9,606 nucleotides of DNA, taken from Gammaproteobacteria bacterium. Lineage in GTDB: Bacteria > Pseudomonadota > Gammaproteobacteria > Immundisolibacterales > Immundisolibacteraceae. A program made the position numbers and the translations under genes. Below the pieces are notes generated by a model. It ran no database searches. It was not told the origin of the DNA and saw only the letters and a program-made list of their open reading frames with translations. Positions 7,455 through 9,606 of the stretch are shown here, one piece after another (the first letter of the stretch is position 1; each line of letters opens with the position of its first letter). Where the stretch lies: the NCBI GenBank assembly GCA_003526065.1, contig DQBD01000271.1, forward strand, positions 571 to 10,176, read 5' to 3'.

Positions 7455-7814
7455 ATGTCCGCATCGATAACGCTCTTGCACAACCCGCGTTGCTCGAAGT
7501 CGCGCGCGGCGCTGGCGCTGCTGCGCGAGCACGGCGTCGAGCCGCAGGTCGTGGAGTACCTGCGCGAGCCGTTGACGGCGGCACAGATCCGTCAGCTGCT
7601 CGGCCAGCTGGGCCTGTCGGCGCGCGAGCTGTTGCGCCGCGGCGAGGCGGTCTACAAGTCGCTGGGTCTGGCCGATCCGGGCCTGTCGGAGGACGCGCTG
7701 ATCGACGCCATGGCGGCGAACCCCATCCTCATCGAGCGTCCGGTGGCGGTGCGCGACCAGCGGGCGATCGTCGGCCGTCCGCCGGAGCAGGTGCTGCAGC
7801 TGTTGAAGGGCTGA
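7455..7814 (+). CDS. ArsC/YfgD-family arsenate reductase-like protein
   Basis: Thioredoxin-fold reductase of the glutaredoxin-coupled ArsC family, 119 residues, close in length to E. coli YfgD and shorter than plasmid ArsC (141). The catalytic cysteine is Cys13 in HNPRCSKSR. The three arginines that bind the oxyanion in R773 ArsC (60, 94, 107) have counterparts Arg61, Arg95 (in ILIERPVAV) and Arg108 (in GRPPEQVL), each shifted by one residue like the cysteine. All catalytic residues are therefore present. There is no arsR, arsB or acr3 nearby, so a dedicated arsenic-resistance operon is not indicated and the physiological substrate is uncertain. The gene lies 46 bases after the kinase, probably the last of the gcvPB unit, and converges on metG with 13 bases between the stops. 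Confidence 0.88.
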   Translation: MSASITLLHNPRCSKSRAALALLREHGVEPQVVEYLREPLTAAQIRQLLGQLGLSARELLRRGEAVYKSLGLADPGLSEDALIDAMAANPILIERPVAVRDQRAIVGRPPEQVLQLLKG

Positions 7815-7818
7815 TTGC

Positions 7819-7840
7819 CCGGGCCGCTCAGGCGGCCCGG
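7819..7840. terminator. GC stem-loop between arsC-like gene and metG, possible terminator
   Basis: A perfect 9-bp stem, CCGGGCCGC (7819-7827) with GCGGCCCGG (7832-7840), has a TCAG loop. It sits in the convergent junction and includes the metG stop codon. No T tract follows on either strand, so it is not a standard intrinsic terminator; it may slow polymerase or protect 3' ends. Confidence 0.35.
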
Positions 7841-9474
7841 CCGGACTCCAGCAACGCGCTGATGGCCTTGGCGTCGATGCGCGTGGCCAGCGCGCTGTAG
7901 GGCGCCACCGGCCGGTCGAGCAGCGGCTGCCGCCGGGCTTCCCACTCGAGCGGCGCGTCGAACAGCGTTTCCACCCGAGCCGCCATCTGTGGCAGCACCG
8001 GCTTCAGGTACACCATCAGCAGACGGAACAGGTTCAGCGCCTGGGTGCACACGCCGTGCGCGTCGTCCAGGCGGGCCGGGTCCTTGACCAGGGTCCAGGG
8101 TGCCTCGCCGGCGATGTACTCGTTGGCGCGGTCGGCCAGCGCCATCACCTCGCGCAGGGCGCGTGCGTACTCGCGGCCCTCGTAGGCGGCGGCGATGTCC
8201 GCGCCGGCCGCCACGAACTGGTCGAACAGCGCCGGCTGCGGCAGCGTGGCCGCCAGGCGGCCGTCGAAGCGCTTTTCGATGAAGCCGGCGGTGCGGGCCG
8301 CAATGTTGACCAGCTTGCCGACCAGGTCGGAATTCACGCGCGCCACGAAGTCGTCGAGATTGAGGTCGATGTCGTCGATGCCGGCGCCAAGCTTGGCGGC
8401 GAAGTAGTAGCGCAGTGGCTCCGGAGGCAGGTGGTCGAGCCAGCTGCGGGCCTGGATGAAGGTGCCGCGTGACTTGGACATTTTCTGTCCGTCCACGGTC
8501 AGGAAGCCGTGCGCATTCACGGCCGCCGGCTTGGTGTAGCCGGCGCCGTGCAGCATGGCCGGCCAGAACAGGGCGTGGAAGTACAGGATGTCCTTGCCGA
8601 TGAAGTGGCGCACCTCGCGCTCGCTCCAGAAGGCGCGCACCTCGTCCAGCGTGACGGTGCGCCCCTCGCGGCGGTTCAGCCAGTCCCAAAGGCTGGCCAG
8701 ATAGCCGATCGGCGCGTCGAGCCAGACGTAGAAATACTGATTCTCCGAGCCCGGCACCCGGAAGCCGAAGTACGGGGCGTCGCGCGAGATGTCCCAGTCG
8801 GCCAGGCCGGCCTCGAACCACTCGGCAATCTTGTTGGCGACCTCGGTTTGCAGGTGCCCGGCGCGGGTCCAGTCGGCCAGCAGGTCGGCGAAGTCGCGCA
8901 GGCGAAAGAAGTAGTGCTCGGATTCCTTCAATACCGGCTCGGCGCCGGACAGCGCCGAGCGCGGGTTCTTCAGGTCGGTGGGTGCGTAGGTGGCGCCGCA
9001 CGCCTCGCACGAATCGCCGTACTGGTCCGCGGCGCCGCAGCGCGGACATTCCCCGCGGATGAACCGGTCGGCCAGGAACATGTTCTTGAGCGGGTCGAAA
9101 TGCCGCGTCACGCCATAGCGCACGATGTGCCCGGCCGCCGACAGGCGGGTGAAGATGTCCTCCGCCAGCTGGCGGTTCTCGTCACTGTGCGTGGTGTAGT
9201 AGTTGTCGAAACCGACGCCGAATCCGGCGAAATCGGCCCGGTGTTCGGCGCCGATGCGTTCCACCAGTGCCTCGGGCGTGATGCCCTCGGCCTCGGCCCG
9301 CAGCATGATCGGCGCGCCGTGCGCGTCGTCGGCACACAGGTACAGCACGTCGTGGCCGAACAGGCGCATGGCGCGCACCCAGATGTCGGTCTGGATGTAT
9401 TCGACCAGGTGGCCGATGTGGATCGGCCCGTTGGCATAGGGCAGGGCGGAGGGGACGAGGATGCGGCGGGGCAT
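7828..9474 (-). CDS. metG: Methionyl-tRNA synthetase, catalytic core plus anticodon domain only
   Basis: Class I aminoacyl-tRNA synthetase that charges tRNA-Met. Starting from ATG at 9474 the protein has 548 residues. The Rossmann-fold HIGH motif is HIGH-type HIGH at 19-22 in [12 protein letters not shown]; the KMSKS loop is 331-335. The connective-peptide zinc knuckle is CPRC...CEAC (Cys143, 146, 156, 159), the E. coli-type spacing. [25 protein letters not shown] and [18 protein letters not shown] are conserved. The alpha-helical anticodon domain follows and the protein ends at [12 protein letters not shown]. coli MetRS has 677 residues with a C-terminal tRNA-binding dimerisation domain, which is absent here. 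There is no room for it, as the converging gene ends 13 bases away. The frame stays open upstream into the terminal G runs (to an ATG at 9567), but that Pro-rich extension is not credible. The SD cannot be seen because of the G runs. Confidence 0.95.
   Translation of the reverse strand: MPRRILVPSALPYANGPIHIGHLVEYIQTDIWVRAMRLFGHDVLYLCADDAHGAPIMLRAEAEGITPEALVERIGAEHRADFAGFGVGFDNYYTTHSDENRQLAEDIFTRLSAAGHIVRYGVTRHFDPLKNMFLADRFIRGECPRCGAADQYGDSCEACGATYAPTDLKNPRSALSGAEPVLKESEHYFFRLRDFADLLADWTRAGHLQTEVANKIAEWFEAGLADWDISRDAPYFGFRVPGSENQYFYVWLDAPIGYLASLWDWLNRREGRTVTLDEVRAFWSEREVRHFIGKDILYFHALFWPAMLHGAGYTKPAAVNAHGFLTVDGQKMSKSRGTFIQARSWLDHLPPEPLRYYFAAKLGAGIDDIDLNLDDFVARVNSDLVGKLVNIAARTAGFIEKRFDGRLAATLPQPALFDQFVAAGADIAAAYEGREYARALREVMALADRANEYIAGEAPWTLVKDPARLDDAHGVCTQALNLFRLLMVYLKPVLPQMAARVETLFDAPLEWEARRQPLLDRPVAPYSALATRIDAKAISALLESGRAA

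Positions 9475-9606
<132 letters not shown>

Noticed and set aside
7455..7814. Arsenic-resistance operon
   Set aside because: Only the ArsC-like gene is present; there is no arsR, arsB, acr3 or arsH, and its length matches the YfgD branch.
7652..9049. Minus-strand open frame of 465 codons overlapping metG in another frame
   Set aside because: Arg/Gly/Pro-rich translation, no motif, and it lies across the metG coding sequence and into the arsC-like gene.

Overview
The window is a stretch of ordinary chromosome from a GC-rich Gammaproteobacterium. The evidence is the pairing of fabA with fabB (anaerobic unsaturated fatty acid synthesis), an adjacent ubiA-ubiD ubiquinone pair, a membrane-anchored cytochrome c5-type protein and an E. 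coli-like MetRS zinc knuckle. Genus cannot be assigned from the sequence; order-level placement would be a guess. I found no mobile element, CRISPR array, phage gene, toxin-antitoxin pair or defence system, and no undescribed system that I can support.

Left block (1-4114, + strand): the 3' part of ubiA (4-hydroxybenzoate polyprenyltransferase, beginning outside the window) is joined by a 4-base GTGA overlap to ubiD (polyprenyl-hydroxybenzoate decarboxylase). These are consecutive prenylation and decarboxylation steps of ubiquinone synthesis. A perfect TATAAT lies between ubiD and fabA. fabA (3-hydroxydecanoyl-ACP dehydratase/isomerase) and fabB (beta-ketoacyl-ACP synthase I) again share a 4-base GTGA overlap and form one unit. 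A strong hairpin terminator with A and T tracts on its two sides closes this unit and also serves the converging cytochrome gene.

Middle (4191-4925): a minus-strand gene for a membrane-anchored cytochrome c5-like protein has its own TATAAT. It is followed on the + strand by a complete tRNA-Arg(CCG) with a plausible extended -10 promoter.

Right block (5003-7814, + strand): gcvPB (glycine decarboxylase subunit 2 of the split P-protein type, without gcvPA next to it), a PfkB-family kinase resembling bacterial adenosine kinases, and a short ArsC/YfgD-type thiol reductase. The gaps are short (27 and 46 bases), so the three may be co-transcribed. They converge with only 13 bases between stop codons on metG (minus strand), which encodes a 548-residue methionyl-tRNA synthetase lacking the C-terminal tRNA-binding domain of the E. 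coli enzyme.

The last 132 bases (9475-9606) are long G and C runs that begin directly at the metG start codon. They look like a sequencing or assembly artefact at a contig end. The long minus-strand reading frames opposite the real genes are composition-driven shadows.
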